A DNA stretch of 64,000 bases from JABMQB01 sp963678235 (GTDB taxonomy: Bacteria; Bacteroidota; Bacteroidia; Bacteroidales; Prolixibacteraceae), in the NCBI GenBank assembly GCA_963678235.1, contig OY782766.1, forward strand, positions 310,001 through 374,000, given 5' to 3'. Position numbers and translations under genes: made by a program. Shown piece by piece: positions 50,882 through 61,126 of the stretch (positions within the stretch are counted from its first letter, which is position 1; each line of letters begins with the position of its first letter). The notes below the pieces were generated by a model. That model saw only the letters and a program-made list of their open reading frames with translations. It did not search any database and was not told the DNA's origin.

Positions 50882-52447
50882 TTAAGGATTTTTGGCAGGT
50901 GGAGTTGTTTTAAACACATCGTCTTTGGTTAGAGGCCGTCTTTCGGCATGCCATCCAAAACCACTTAACTTCCTTTGTCCATCTTCCAGTTGCCCCAATG
51001 GATTTAAGACACCTTCAGGACTCGAAAGAAATTTTATCCGGTGAACTGCCCCTTCCTTAAAAATTATTTGAAGTTTACTGCTTTCTGCACTGTTTAAGCC
51101 AACCGTTTCATCTTCATCCACTGCATAATATAAGGTTTGCCCATTTCCCTCCACGTCAATTTTTTGTAAAGATCCATCTTGTACATAACCTATCATTTTT
51201 TTCCCTTTGATTTGGTCAAACATAATGGAATCCCGTTTCGAGATAATAAATGAATTGTTGTTCATTCGTACTTCGTTTGGTGCATCTTCATACGATTTCA
51301 TTTCGATCAGGTCTGCCGTCATTTGGCGAATTCCTGACCATAAAATAGGATTGGTATGTAAAAAAATGGTCGAGTCTTTTGTATAATACACCAATGAATC
51401 GCAATTGCCCTGAATATCGTTCCTGAAAAAACGGACCGAATGGTATGCCTTTACGATTTTTTCATCCATCACGGTATCGGGTATTGAGGTTAGGGTGTCG
51501 GCATGTAAATATAAAGTATCTTCTTTGCTATACAGTGTCAGAAGCGCTGAATCGGTAACTAACGACATACTCAGGTTATCATCGTAGACAACAAAATTGC
51601 CGTTCACTTTTATTTGCTTTTCCTGATCATAAAGCTCAACAGAACCATAGGCATGGCCTTTGCCGGCTTTTTTAAAATATTCGATGGTATCGCCGCGAAT
51701 CGATTGTTCTTTGTTTTGGATAAAAGTATTCTTAATCAGTTCCGATTCTCCCGTAACCGAATTGTACCAGCCGTCTTCGGCGTAAATAGTGGTTACCGAA
51801 TCCCAGATAGTTGTTGGCCCTTCAATACTAATAATATTGGTGCTGGTGTTATAAATCAGAGTGTCACTTAACAGGGTAAAATCCTCGTTTTGTACCTTCA
51901 CATCCTTATAAAAGTAAGCCAAATCCTGGTTCATAAAATATTGTCCAATAATACTTGTGAGGGTATTGGTACTGTCCACAATTTGCCCGTAATCCTGATA
52001 GTAGGCAATGTTGTTTTCCAAATCGTAGTTCAGGGTATCAGAAGTAAGTGTTGTTCCCTGTTTAGTATTAATTAGGCGCACATTTCCCACAGCAATTGCC
52101 TGGCGCGAGTTCCCGTTATAAAACAAGTAGTTCGAGTGAAGAAGCACCGTATCTCCCTGGTTTATGGTCACATTTCCATAAGCATCCATATTATTGCTGG
52201 TATTGTAAACATATGAACTATCGCAAAACATTAATGCCCCTTTGTGCATCAGTTCAACATGGCCCACAAGTCGTTGTGCGTCTTTTATATCATCTTTCTG
52301 GATGAGTTCATCAGCATGGATAATCTCCACCCGTTTTTTTTCTTGTGCCAATAATGAACCAGAAAACAAAAAGACAAGTATTACCAGTCCAGCAACGAGG
52401 CAATGGGTAACTTTTAAAAATGTTTTATCAGGAAAGATTTCCTTCAT
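50882..52447 (-). CDS. OstA/LptA-like protein (lipopolysaccharide transport)
   Basis: 521 residues with an N-terminal hydrophobic segment (about 15-34, GLVILVFLFSGSLLAQ). It has repeated OstA-type beta-jellyroll patterns: VEIIHADELIQ, LVGHVELMHKGALMFCDSSYVYNTSNNMDAYGNV, AIAVGNVRLIN, GHAYGSVELYD. E. coli LptA is about 185 residues; the Bacteroidota form is much longer. It would bridge LPS across the periplasm to LptD. The ATG overlaps the moxR stop by one base (TAATG), and the gene is last in a cluster with three foldase genes. Confidence 0.88.
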   Translation of the reverse strand: MKEIFPDKTFLKVTHCLVAGLVILVFLFSGSLLAQEKKRVEIIHADELIQKDDIKDAQRLVGHVELMHKGALMFCDSSYVYNTSNNMDAYGNVTINQGDTVLLHSNYLFYNGNSRQAIAVGNVRLINTKQGTTLTSDTLNYDLENNIAYYQDYGQIVDSTNTLTSIIGQYFMNQDLAYFYKDVKVQNEDFTLLSDTLIYNTSTNIISIEGPTTIWDSVTTIYAEDGWYNSVTGESELIKNTFIQNKEQSIRGDTIEYFKKAGKGHAYGSVELYDQEKQIKVNGNFVVYDDNLSMSLVTDSALLTLYSKEDTLYLHADTLTSIPDTVMDEKIVKAYHSVRFFRNDIQGNCDSLVYYTKDSTIFLHTNPILWSGIRQMTADLIEMKSYEDAPNEVRMNNNSFIISKRDSIMFDQIKGKKMIGYVQDGSLQKIDVEGNGQTLYYAVDEDETVGLNSAESSKLQIIFKEGAVHRIKFLSSPEGVLNPLGQLEDGQRKLSGFGWHAERRPLTKDDVFKTTPPAKNP

Positions 52448-53409
52448 TACAACAATTTATTGATTATTTCATCTACGTGGATGTTTTCAGCCTCCGCCTT
52501 ATAATTTTTAATAATCCGATGGCGTAATATTGTGGCTGCTATTGCTTTCACATCTTCAATATCGGGCGAATATTTGCCATGAATTGCCGCATGTGTTTTA
52601 GCGCCCAAAACCAGATATTGCGATGCCCTTGGCCCTGCTCCCCACTTCAGGTACTGGTTGGCAACTTCCGATGCTTCTTTTGTTCCGGGGCGGGTTTTTG
52701 CTGCCAGTCCAACGGCATACCTCAGAACGTTATCGTTAATCGGTATTTTCCGCACCAATTCCTGGAAAAAGCGGATTTCTTCCCCTGAAATTACAGGGTT
52801 GATCTCCATGTTAAAGGTTGAAGTCGTATTTTTTACAATGGTAAGCTCATCTTCCAGTGCAGGGTAATCAAGCCAAATGGAGAACATAAAACGGTCGAGC
52901 TGTGCTTCGGGAAGAGGGTAGGTCCCTTCCTGCTCAATCGGGTTTTGGGTTGCCAAAACAAAAAATGGCTTGTCCAACTCAAATCGTTGGCCGGCGGCAG
53001 TAATTGCCCTTTCCTGCATCGCTTCCAAAAGTGCCGATTGGGTTTTTGGAGGCGTTCTGTTAATTTCATCAGCCAATAGGATGTTCGTAAAAATTGGTCC
53101 CTGAATGAATTTAAACTGACGTTCTTTGTCCAGGATTTCGGTTCCTGTAATATCCGATGGCATCAGGTCTGGCGTAAACTGGATTCGGTTATATTTTAAA
53201 CCTAAAACTTTTCCAATTGAGGTAACCAGCAAAGTTTTTGCCAATCCGGGAACTCCAATCAATAAACAGTGCCCACGACTAAATAAGGAAATTAAAACCT
53301 GGTTTATAATCTCGTCCTGCCCATAAATGACTTTTTGTATTTCTGCTTTTAGAAGATCAAATTTTGATTTCAGGGCGTCCAGGGCTTCCACATCGTTTTT
53401 ATACTTCAT
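52447..53409 (-). CDS. MoxR-family AAA+ ATPase
   Basis: 320 residues. Walker A GVPGLAKTLL, Walker B ILLADEINRTPPKTQSALLEAM, sensor 1 VLATQNPIEQEGTYPLPEAQLDRF and the arginine-finger region are intact. MoxR proteins usually act as chaperone-like remodelers beside von Willebrand (BatA/BatB, DUF58) partners; here those partners are absent and the neighbours are PPIases and an OstA-like gene. It starts 10 bp after the preceding PPIase stop codon, and its own stop overlaps the next start. Confidence 0.95.
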   Translation of the reverse strand: MKYKNDVEALDALKSKFDLLKAEIQKVIYGQDEIINQVLISLFSRGHCLLIGVPGLAKTLLVTSIGKVLGLKYNRIQFTPDLMPSDITGTEILDKERQFKFIQGPIFTNILLADEINRTPPKTQSALLEAMQERAITAAGQRFELDKPFFVLATQNPIEQEGTYPLPEAQLDRFMFSIWLDYPALEDELTIVKNTTSTFNMEINPVISGEEIRFFQELVRKIPINDNVLRYAVGLAAKTRPGTKEASEVANQYLKWGAGPRASQYLVLGAKTHAAIHGKYSPDIEDVKAIAATILRHRIIKNYKAEAENIHVDEIINKLL

Positions 53410-53419
53410 TGGAATCTAT

Positions 53420-54772
53420 TTATTTTAACCAATTTTTATAATTGAAGTTGCAGTTTCCGTAAGTTTCATCAATATGGATGTAATTATCAGCTTGTTGTTT
53501 TGAAATCCATTCCTGCATAACTTGTTCTTTTTTTGATGCCAAGAAAGCATTGGCAATTGCCTGGTAATCTTCCTGAATATTTGCTTTGTGCTCTTCCACT
53601 TTTTTAAGAAGTTTCACAACTTTATATACCGATTGCCTGCTATTTGGGTCCTCGGTTTTAAATGGTTCCGAAATTTCGTTGATATGCAGTTTTGTGATTA
53701 CTTTACTTACATCCGGGTCAAGGTCTTCAATCTTGAATTTCGATGACATTGTATTTGGATTGATTACCATACCAGCGTTATTCCTACTTTGTTTATCAAA
53801 GGAATAACGGGCTGCTGCTTCACCAAAGCTTATATCTTCTTTACGGATCGCATTTGCAAGTGTATCTAATGCATTTGATGCTTCTTCCATTGCTTCGGGA
53901 GCGATTTTTGGTGTCATCAGAATGTGCCGCGTATTAATCTTTTCACCTTTTCTATCCACCAATTGAATAATATGGTAGCCAAATTCACTCTTAACCACGT
54001 TAGAAACTTTATCGGGTTTCAGGTTAAAAGCAACAGCCGCATAGGCAGGGTCAAGTTGCGCACGGCCTGAATAACCAATAACGCCACCAACCGATGCCGA
54101 AGGTCCTTCGGAATACATTACTGCCATGGTTGCAAAACTGGTTCCCTCTTCAATCCTTTTTTTGTACTCCCTAAGTTTTGATTTAATCCGGTTCTCTTCG
54201 CTTGGATCTACTTTTGGTTGCAGGGTTATTTGTGCATATTCATATTGTGTCGGTATAACAGGAATATCTTCCGGCTTCATTTTCCGGAAAAAAGCCCTTA
54301 CTTCGGCAGGAGTGACTGTAACATTCTCCACAATTTTACTCTGCATCTGCTGGGTAAGCAAACGGTTTTTAATCATTTCCTGCATATCGGCTTTAATAAG
54401 TGCCAAAGGTTTTTTGAAATAATCAACCACTGCAGCTTCCGAACCAAAATAATCAAGGTATTGCTGAATTTGGCCATCTAACTGTTGGTTGATTTGGCTT
54501 GGTGTTGCTTCAATTAAGGTGTCCAATTCGGCTTCTGCAAGCAATAATTTATCGATGAGCAAGCTTTCTAAAACTTCGCATTTCATGTCGCCATCAGAAG
54601 TTATTCCGGATGCCTGATTTTGCATGTACATCTGTTCAATATCGGACTTCAGAATAATATTCCCCCCAACAACAGCAACTATTTGGTCAATAACCTTGTC
54701 TTGTGCAATTGTAAAAAATGGCGATAGTAACAAAACCATTACCACAATCTTTCTGTTTAATCTCTTCCGCAT
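53420..54772 (-). CDS. SurA-like periplasmic peptidyl-prolyl isomerase
   Basis: 450 residues from the ATG at 54772; a TTG at 54787 would overlap the upstream gene. The signal peptide ends near residue 25 (FFTIAQ). The SurA N-domain (about 28-170) begins KVIDQIVAVVGGNIILKSDIEQM. Parvulin domain 1 is at about 180-285 (YAQITLQP... FGYHIIQLVDRKG) and parvulin domain 2 at about 287-395 (NTRHILMTPKI...). It chaperones and isomerises outer-membrane protein precursors. It is the third foldase gene in a row. Confidence 0.92.
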   Translation of the reverse strand: MRKRLNRKIVVMVLLLSPFFTIAQDKVIDQIVAVVGGNIILKSDIEQMYMQNQASGITSDGDMKCEVLESLLIDKLLLAEAELDTLIEATPSQINQQLDGQIQQYLDYFGSEAAVVDYFKKPLALIKADMQEMIKNRLLTQQMQSKIVENVTVTPAEVRAFFRKMKPEDIPVIPTQYEYAQITLQPKVDPSEENRIKSKLREYKKRIEEGTSFATMAVMYSEGPSASVGGVIGYSGRAQLDPAYAAVAFNLKPDKVSNVVKSEFGYHIIQLVDRKGEKINTRHILMTPKIAPEAMEEASNALDTLANAIRKEDISFGEAAARYSFDKQSRNNAGMVINPNTMSSKFKIEDLDPDVSKVITKLHINEISEPFKTEDPNSRQSVYKVVKLLKKVEEHKANIQEDYQAIANAFLASKKEQVMQEWISKQQADNYIHIDETYGNCNFNYKNWLK

Positions 54773-54776
54773 GGCT

Positions 54777-55625
54777 CTAATTTTCAAAATTATATATTTT
54801 AAATTTTTTGGATCTGATCCCTTCCTGATAAATCTCTTCTTCGGTATCTTTCAGAAAATCAATTTTTCTGGTATTAAGTATCAGGTTTTTAATGTTTTCG
54901 CTAACGTGCTCCACCGGGGCAGTTTGTCCGGTTAATTTATAATCGTTAATATACGCCAAGTAATAGTAGCTCGAATCCCGCGTTTCAATTACCTTGTTTC
55001 GTGCCAAATACCTTTCCGGATTGGTAATATCTTCCGGAATATTTGTGCTAACCACATTGAAATTCACCCATTTGTTATTAAAAACATCGTAAGCTTTCGC
55101 ATACCTTATACAAAAATCATTTAGTTCGTTAAGGCTTTCTTCGGAGTTCTCGTTACACAGCGATTTTAAACGGTCAGGTTCTGCAAATTCGTTCGGTATC
55201 TTTATAAAAACAGCTTTTACAATGTTATTTCGCAGTAAAAAATTTGACTGGTTTTTAGTGTAATAATCCAAAATTTGCTCCTCGGTAACCGTTGTATCCA
55301 TTTTTTGCCTCACCAATTCCTTTTTGTATTTATAGGTGATTAGCGATTGTCGGTATTCTTCCAACTCTTTTTGTACATTCTTATTGTTTTCGCTTAAGTT
55401 CTCTTCTGCTTTATTTAAAACGAGTTCTTTTCGTACCCAGTTCCTAATGAAGTCTTGTGCCATGGCCGCACTGTCTTCTGCCGACAAATTATCAGGCAAA
55501 AATGCAGTTAAATCGGAAAGGTACAATACCCTTTCTTCAACACTTGCCAATTTCACATCTTCTGTACGTGTGTCGCAACCGAATACCACTATTGCGAAAA
55601 TGATATATATGAAGTGCTTGTACAC
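54777..55625 (-). CDS. lipoprotein with SurA/PpiC-type N-domain, probably chaperone
   Basis: 282 residues, GTG start at 55625 whose first base coincides with the last base of the upstream stop codon. The lipoprotein signal ends VVFGC (Cys about residue 17). The helical region (about 50-130, FIRNWVRKELVLNKAEENL...EEQILDYYTKNQ) resembles the SurA N-domain. A parvulin core is only weakly visible (FLLRNNIVKAVFIKIP... DSSYYYLAYINDYKLTGQTAPVEHV), and its catalytic residues cannot be confirmed. It is most likely a membrane-anchored periplasmic chaperone working with its two neighbours. Confidence 0.78.
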   Translation of the reverse strand: MYKHFIYIIFAIVVFGCDTRTEDVKLASVEERVLYLSDLTAFLPDNLSAEDSAAMAQDFIRNWVRKELVLNKAEENLSENNKNVQKELEEYRQSLITYKYKKELVRQKMDTTVTEEQILDYYTKNQSNFLLRNNIVKAVFIKIPNEFAEPDRLKSLCNENSEESLNELNDFCIRYAKAYDVFNNKWVNFNVVSTNIPEDITNPERYLARNKVIETRDSSYYYLAYINDYKLTGQTAPVEHVSENIKNLILNTRKIDFLKDTEEEIYQEGIRSKKFKIYNFEN

Positions 55626-57565
55626 TATACTCCTTTAATTTTTTTAAGTACGCTTTTATAAACCTTTACTTTGTATTTATCCCGAAGAACTTCTACCCAT
55701 TTCTTTTCCAAATGGTTTTGATAATCGGAAATGTACATTCCCCGTGCTTCATTCAGGGTTTTCGCTTCACTACCTACCTTATCTCCACGGATGTAAACCA
55801 GGTTCTCATCGATATTTTTTGGTTTCTCCATTTCCCAAACATAGTAATCAACGATTGGGTTGGCTCCCTTTTCCCAGGCACCATCTTCAATGGTTACAAG
55901 TTGATCATCAGTATTCACAATGTCCAATATTTCTTGAACCGGAACCTGGTTTTCTAAATACGAATCAACTTTATCCCTGGTTTCCTGGTTTTTGCATTTG
56001 ATAATGAGTCCTTTAAAACGATCTCCCCAGAAATATTTGTCTTTGTTTGCATTGTAATATGCTTCCAATCCGGTAGTATCGTTTGCTGCAAAATTCCATA
56101 TTTTTTGTTCCGAAAGATTGAATAACAAAATACCATCGTGGTATTCTTTCAGTAAATATTTAAAATCGGGATATTTTTCTTCCAGCTTACTATCTTCATA
56201 ATTGGTTATCTCTATTTCAGCCCAGCTTTTGAAAATTTGATTGTATACCGACTCGCTTATATTTGACAGTTGCAATTGATGTGATTCAATGTATTTTTGG
56301 AAACTGTCGGAAGTATAAGAAATACTATCCAGCATAAAGAGTTCAACTGGCTCTTCGTTTTTTAAATCTTCCAAATTCGTAGAAGAACTTATTTGCTGGT
56401 AAAAAGATTTAAGGTTTTCCTTATTTTCTTGAAATTGGTATTCTTTTTTCATCTTTGTAATAAAAGCTGCTTTGTTCCGGTTTGAGCGGTCTGCGTCTTT
56501 TCGGATTTTTTGTTCGATTTCCCCTTTTACTTCTTCAAATGGGGGTATTGGTTTGTAATCCAGGCGTTTGATTATATGATATCCATAAGATGTAACAACA
56601 GCATCGGTATAATCACCATCTTTTTCAAGTGCAAAAGCTGCTTCACTAAACGATGCGATCATGTTTGCGGTAGAAAACCAAGGAATTTCACCACCATTTT
56701 TTGCAGATCGTTTGTCATCTGAAAATTGTTTGGCAAGCTCAGCAAAATCACGGCCATTTTCAAGTAGTGTATGCACAGAATCAATGGTGTTTTTCAATTT
56801 GTTCCTTTGCTCTGTAGTCGAATTTTCCGGGAACGACTTCATAATATGGGCACATTTAATTTGTCCCTTTGCCGGACGAATAGAATTCACTCTTAAGATA
56901 TGGTAACCATAGTCAGTCCTGACAGGTTTACTTATTTCTCCAATAGGGGTTGTAAAAGCAGCTTCTTCAAACGGATACACCATTTGAAATGCTGAAAAAT
57001 AACCAAGTTTTCCTTTGTTGGATTTAGCAGATGGATCTTCAGAATTTTCAAAAGCAAGCTTTTCAAAGTTTGCCCCTCCATCAACAATCCTGTTCCTAAT
57101 AGCATCGATTTTATTATATGCGTCCAACGTATCCTTTCCAGTGGCATTTTTATCGAGCCTTATTAGGATGTGGCTGGCATTTACCTCAAGAGTCTTTCTC
57201 CGGTACATCTCTTCCACCATTTTTTCATTGAAGGAGATGTCGGTAAGATAGGTGGATGCCAGGTCTTTTCTATAACCGTTTAGTTCATCCAGAAAAGTTT
57301 TTATGGTATCTAAACCCAGTGCCTGGGCTTCTTCGACCTTTAACTTAAAGTTGATAAATAATTCTAAATATTCTTTTGGTGTAAGCTTTTTTGTTTCATC
57401 GAACAGGTTCTTATTGTTTTTCTCATAAATACGAACAAATTCTTCGGTCGAAATTGGCTTATCATTGATTTTTAAAAGTACTCCTTTATCTCTCTTAGCC
57501 ATTGCAGAACCTGAAAACAGGATGATGGCTATTAACATATTGGCAACAATTTTAAAGTTTGGCAT
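55625..57565 (-). CDS. periplasmic peptidyl-prolyl isomerase with two parvulin domains
   Basis: 646 residues, signal peptide to about residue 23 (GSAMA). A SurA-like N-domain (about 28-125) leads to parvulin domain 1 (about 128-230, NASHILIRLDKNATGKDTLDA...DYGYHILRVNSI) and domain 2 (about 236-340, KCAHIMKSFPENSTTE...SYGYHIIKRLDY). The last about 300 residues are a C-terminal extension without a recognised domain. It lies 48 bp downstream of guaB on the same strand and overlaps the next start codon, so it leads the three-foldase group. Confidence 0.92.
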   Translation of the reverse strand: MPNFKIVANMLIAIILFSGSAMAKRDKGVLLKINDKPISTEEFVRIYEKNNKNLFDETKKLTPKEYLELFINFKLKVEEAQALGLDTIKTFLDELNGYRKDLASTYLTDISFNEKMVEEMYRRKTLEVNASHILIRLDKNATGKDTLDAYNKIDAIRNRIVDGGANFEKLAFENSEDPSAKSNKGKLGYFSAFQMVYPFEEAAFTTPIGEISKPVRTDYGYHILRVNSIRPAKGQIKCAHIMKSFPENSTTEQRNKLKNTIDSVHTLLENGRDFAELAKQFSDDKRSAKNGGEIPWFSTANMIASFSEAAFALEKDGDYTDAVVTSYGYHIIKRLDYKPIPPFEEVKGEIEQKIRKDADRSNRNKAAFITKMKKEYQFQENKENLKSFYQQISSSTNLEDLKNEEPVELFMLDSISYTSDSFQKYIESHQLQLSNISESVYNQIFKSWAEIEITNYEDSKLEEKYPDFKYLLKEYHDGILLFNLSEQKIWNFAANDTTGLEAYYNANKDKYFWGDRFKGLIIKCKNQETRDKVDSYLENQVPVQEILDIVNTDDQLVTIEDGAWEKGANPIVDYYVWEMEKPKNIDENLVYIRGDKVGSEAKTLNEARGMYISDYQNHLEKKWVEVLRDKYKVKVYKSVLKKIKGV

Positions 57566-57613
57566 ATTCAGAATATTCTTAAATATAAGGTTAATGTAAA
57601 TCGATTAATAAAA

Positions 57614-59086
57614 CTATCTAACACTATAATTTGGAGCTTCGCGGGTAATTGTAACATCGTGAGGATGACTTTCTTGTACCCCGGCATTTGAGATCCGTAC
57701 AAATTTGGCCTGTTGCAATGCCTGGATATTTTTAGCCCCGCAATAGCCCATTCCGGCCCTTAATCCACCGATAATCTGGAATAAGACTTCGTATAACATT
57801 CCTTTAAACGGTACCCTTGCCGCAATTCCTTCAGGAACCAGTTTTTTGATGTCTTCTTCCATGTCTTGAAAATACCTGTCTTTTGATCCTTTTTGCATGG
57901 CTTCAACAGAACCCATTCCGCGGTACGATTTAAATTTTCTACCTTGGAATAAAATGGTCTCACCTGGTGACTCTTCCACACCGGCAAACAGGCTTCCAGC
58001 CATTACAGAGTGAGCTCCGGCAGCAAGAGCTTTCACCACATCTCCTGAATATCGAATTCCGCCATCAGCAATTACAGGAACCCCAGAATCTTTGATTGCT
58101 TTAGCCACATTATAAATTGCGGAAAGTTGCGGCATGCCTACACCGGCAATCACGCGGGTTGTACAAATTGATCCTGGTCCAATCCCAACTTTAACTGCAT
58201 CTGCTCCTGCCAATACAAGATCGGTTGCAGCTTCGGCAGTTGCAATATTTCCAACCACAACTTCTTTTTCAGGGTATTTTGCCTTTACTTTTTTAAGCAT
58301 TTCAAGTACACCAATTGAATGACCGTGTGCGGTATCGATAACAATGGCATCAACCTGAGCTTTTACCAATTCGTCCACTCTTTCGAGGGTATCAGCGCCA
58401 ATTCCTACAGCAGCGGCAACGCGAAGCCGTCCTTTTTCATCTTTACACGCAAAAGGTTTGTCTTTAGCCTTGGTAATATCTTTATAGGTGACAAGTCCAA
58501 TCAGTTTATTGTCTTTATTTACAACCGGTAATTTTTCAATTTTATGTTTTTGAAGAATTTGGGCAGCGCGCTCCAAGTCTGTCGATTCTGTTGTTGTTAC
58601 CAGATTACTGGAAGTCATTACTTCAGAAATCGGGCGTTTCATGTTTCTTTCAAACCTAAGGTCACGATTGGTGACAATCCCAACCAGGTAATTGTCTTCG
58701 GTTACAACCGGAATTCCACCAATTTTAAAGTTCGCCATAATGTTTAGTGCATCCTGAACATTTTTTTCTTTAGAAATGGTAATCGGATCGTAAATCATTC
58801 CATTCTCAGCGCGCTTCACAATCATTACTTGTTTTGCCTGTTCATCAATGCTCATGTTTTTATGGATCACACCAATGCCACCTTCCCTCGCAATCGAAAT
58901 AGCCAATTTTGATTCGGTAACGGTGTCCATGGCTGCCGAGAGAATTGGAGTATTCAAAACAATGGAACGTGTAAACTTCGTTTTTAAGTCAACTTCCCGG
59001 GGTAAAACCTCTGAATATGAAGGCAATAGCAGTACATCGTCAAAGGTTAAACCTTCTGTTAATATTTTTTCTGATAGAAACGACAT
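57614..59086 (-). CDS. guaB: inosine-5'-monophosphate dehydrogenase
   Basis: 490 residues. It oxidises IMP to XMP with NAD, the branch step to GMP. The (beta/alpha)8 barrel is interrupted by two CBS motifs (about 95-205). The catalytic loop GIGPGSICTTRVIAGVG (Cys about residue 304), DGGIRYSGDVVKALAAGA and YRGMGSVEAMQ with the RYFQ region are all present. It is first in a co-directional group with the PPIases, MoxR and OstA-like genes, though 48 bp separates it from the first of these. A -7 box is upstream at 59119-59126. Confidence 0.97.
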   Translation of the reverse strand: MSFLSEKILTEGLTFDDVLLLPSYSEVLPREVDLKTKFTRSIVLNTPILSAAMDTVTESKLAISIAREGGIGVIHKNMSIDEQAKQVMIVKRAENGMIYDPITISKEKNVQDALNIMANFKIGGIPVVTEDNYLVGIVTNRDLRFERNMKRPISEVMTSSNLVTTTESTDLERAAQILQKHKIEKLPVVNKDNKLIGLVTYKDITKAKDKPFACKDEKGRLRVAAAVGIGADTLERVDELVKAQVDAIVIDTAHGHSIGVLEMLKKVKAKYPEKEVVVGNIATAEAATDLVLAGADAVKVGIGPGSICTTRVIAGVGMPQLSAIYNVAKAIKDSGVPVIADGGIRYSGDVVKALAAGAHSVMAGSLFAGVEESPGETILFQGRKFKSYRGMGSVEAMQKGSKDRYFQDMEEDIKKLVPEGIAARVPFKGMLYEVLFQIIGGLRAGMGYCGAKNIQALQQAKFVRISNAGVQESHPHDVTITREAPNYSVR

Positions 59087-59118
59087 TTGTTTGTATTTTT
59101 ATATTTTTATTTAAACGG

Positions 59119-59126
59119 CAAAACTA
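59119..59126 (-). promoter_or_regulatory. -7 promoter box candidate for guaB
   Basis: On the minus strand it reads TAGTTTTG, an exact TAnnTTTG match, 33 bp before the guaB ATG. No TTG at the usual distance was found. The 135-bp gap to recQ also holds a CCCGAA/TTCGGG hairpin near 59164-59181. Confidence 0.35.
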
Positions 59127-59221
59127 CAAAAAATAAAGATACTTCTTGTTTTTTATTTTACCCCGAATAGGCTTTTCGGGTATAAAAATTGTTAAAGGTT
59201 GAAATCAATTCTTAAAAGTTA

Positions 59222-61126
59222 ATGGCTGATAAATTCACACAAATATTGACCAGGTATTGGGGATATACAAAGTTCAGGCCTTTGCAACTCGAAATTATAC
59301 AATCGGTTGATAAAGGTCAGGATACTTTGGGATTATTGCCTACTGGTGGTGGGAAATCCATTACTTTTCAAGTGTATTCAATGTCGCGAAATGGTGTGTG
59401 TTTGGTTGTTACGCCTTTGATTGCCTTGATGAAAGATCAGGTTGAAAACCTTCAAAAGAAAGGGATAAAAGCTTTGGCGATACACAGCGGAATGTCGCCA
59501 ATGGAAATAAAAATTGCCATGGACAATGTGGTATGGGGGGATTATAAGTTTTTATACATATCACCGGAAAGGATTAGTACAGAACGTTTTCGGGAGAGGG
59601 TAAAGGATATTAATATTAATTTGATAGCTGTGGATGAAGCGCATTGCATTTCGCAATGGGGATACGATTTTAGGCCAAGTTATCTGAAAATCCCCGAGTT
59701 AAAAGAATTTGTTGCCGATGTGCCAATTTTGGCACTTACCGCCACTGCTACGCCAAAGGTTGTTGGCGATATCCAAAACAAACTTGGGTTTAAAAAAGAA
59801 AATGTTTTTCAATCTGGGTTTACCCGCGCAAACCTAAAATACCTGGTTCGGGAAAAAGAAGATAAGCACAAGTACATTACACAAGTTATCCAAAAAGTGA
59901 AAGGCACAGGGATAGTATATGTGCGAAGTAGAAAAACCACCCGTGAGTTAGCTGAAATGCTGCAACGTGCAAACATATCGGCTGATTATTACCACGCTGG
60001 CTTGGTGTCGAAAACAAGAAATAAAAAACAGGAAAACTGGAAGCGTGGCAAAACAAGAGTCATTGTATCGACCAATGCTTTCGGAATGGGGATTGATAAG
60101 GCAAATGTCCGTTTTGTAATCCATTTTGATCCACCCGATTCTTTAGAAGCCTATTTTCAGGAAGCCGGAAGGGCAGGACGGGATGGAAACAAAGCGGCTG
60201 CAGTGCTTTTGTACAATAACGCCGACAAAATCAAACTTAAGAAATATGTAAGTACTGCATTTCCCCCTATGGACACGATTAAAAGGGTTTATGAGGCACT
60301 TTGTAATCATTTACAGGTTGCCGAGGGATTTGGCAAAAACCAAATATTCGAATTTAACCTTGCATTGTTTTGCGAATCGTACAAGTTTCAGATGGCAGGT
60401 GTTTACAGCAGCTTGAAGTTGTTACAACGCCAGGGGTTTATAGAATATACCGATGAAGTGGATAGCCCTTCGCGGGTGCTCTTTATTGTTAGCCGGGATG
60501 ATCTTTATAAATTTCAGGTAGCAAATGCTTCTTTCGACGGGTTCATAAAGTTAATCCTTAGATCGTACACAGGTTTATTCACCGGCTACGTTCAAATTGA
60601 CGAAGACTTGCTTTCGAAGCGTGCAAATATTTCGCCTGATGTAACCTACAAATATTTAAAGCAACTCGATTCACATAAAATTATTGACTATATCCCAAGG
60701 AAAAGGACGCCTTATATCTTTTTCTCGAAAGAGAGGTTAAGTTTATCACGTGTAACTATTTCAAGAGAAAATTACGATGTCCGGAAAGATGATTTTCAAA
60801 AAAGAATTGAGGCAGTAATTGATTATGCAACATCAAAAGATAGGTGTAGAAGCCAAATATTGCTTTCTTATTTTGGGGAAGCCGGATCGAACCGATGCGG
60901 GCAATGCGATGTTTGCCAATCAAAAAATACCCTTGAACTCAGCCAGTTTGAGTTTGACCAAATTAGTAGCCAGGTAAAATCAATCCTGAAGGATCCGATT
61001 ACTTACGATGAATTGGTTATGAAGCTAAAAGGAAACCAGGACGAAATAATGGATGTGCTTCGGTGGCTGATCGATAATGAAAAAGTTATTTACAGAGTTG
61101 ATAAAAAACTCGAGTGGAAAGAATAA
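59222..61126 (+). CDS. recQ: ATP-dependent DNA helicase of the RecQ family
   Basis: 634 residues. The 3'-5' helicase core has FRPLQLEIIQ, LPTGGGKSITFQ (Walker A), VDEAHCISQWGYDFRPSY (DEAH plus aromatic loop), LTATATPKVV, STNAFGMGIDKANVRFVIH and QEAGRAGRDG. The C-terminal zinc region has CRSQILLSYFGE...RCGQCDVC. No HRDC domain is obvious at the very C-terminus. It acts in recombination and fork repair. Members with this C-terminus are common in Bacteroidota, often beside a second RecQ elsewhere. Confidence 0.93.
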   Translation: MADKFTQILTRYWGYTKFRPLQLEIIQSVDKGQDTLGLLPTGGGKSITFQVYSMSRNGVCLVVTPLIALMKDQVENLQKKGIKALAIHSGMSPMEIKIAMDNVVWGDYKFLYISPERISTERFRERVKDININLIAVDEAHCISQWGYDFRPSYLKIPELKEFVADVPILALTATATPKVVGDIQNKLGFKKENVFQSGFTRANLKYLVREKEDKHKYITQVIQKVKGTGIVYVRSRKTTRELAEMLQRANISADYYHAGLVSKTRNKKQENWKRGKTRVIVSTNAFGMGIDKANVRFVIHFDPPDSLEAYFQEAGRAGRDGNKAAAVLLYNNADKIKLKKYVSTAFPPMDTIKRVYEALCNHLQVAEGFGKNQIFEFNLALFCESYKFQMAGVYSSLKLLQRQGFIEYTDEVDSPSRVLFIVSRDDLYKFQVANASFDGFIKLILRSYTGLFTGYVQIDEDLLSKRANISPDVTYKYLKQLDSHKIIDYIPRKRTPYIFFSKERLSLSRVTISRENYDVRKDDFQKRIEAVIDYATSKDRCRSQILLSYFGEAGSNRCGQCDVCQSKNTLELSQFEFDQISSQVKSILKDPITYDELVMKLKGNQDEIMDVLRWLIDNEKVIYRVDKKLEWKE

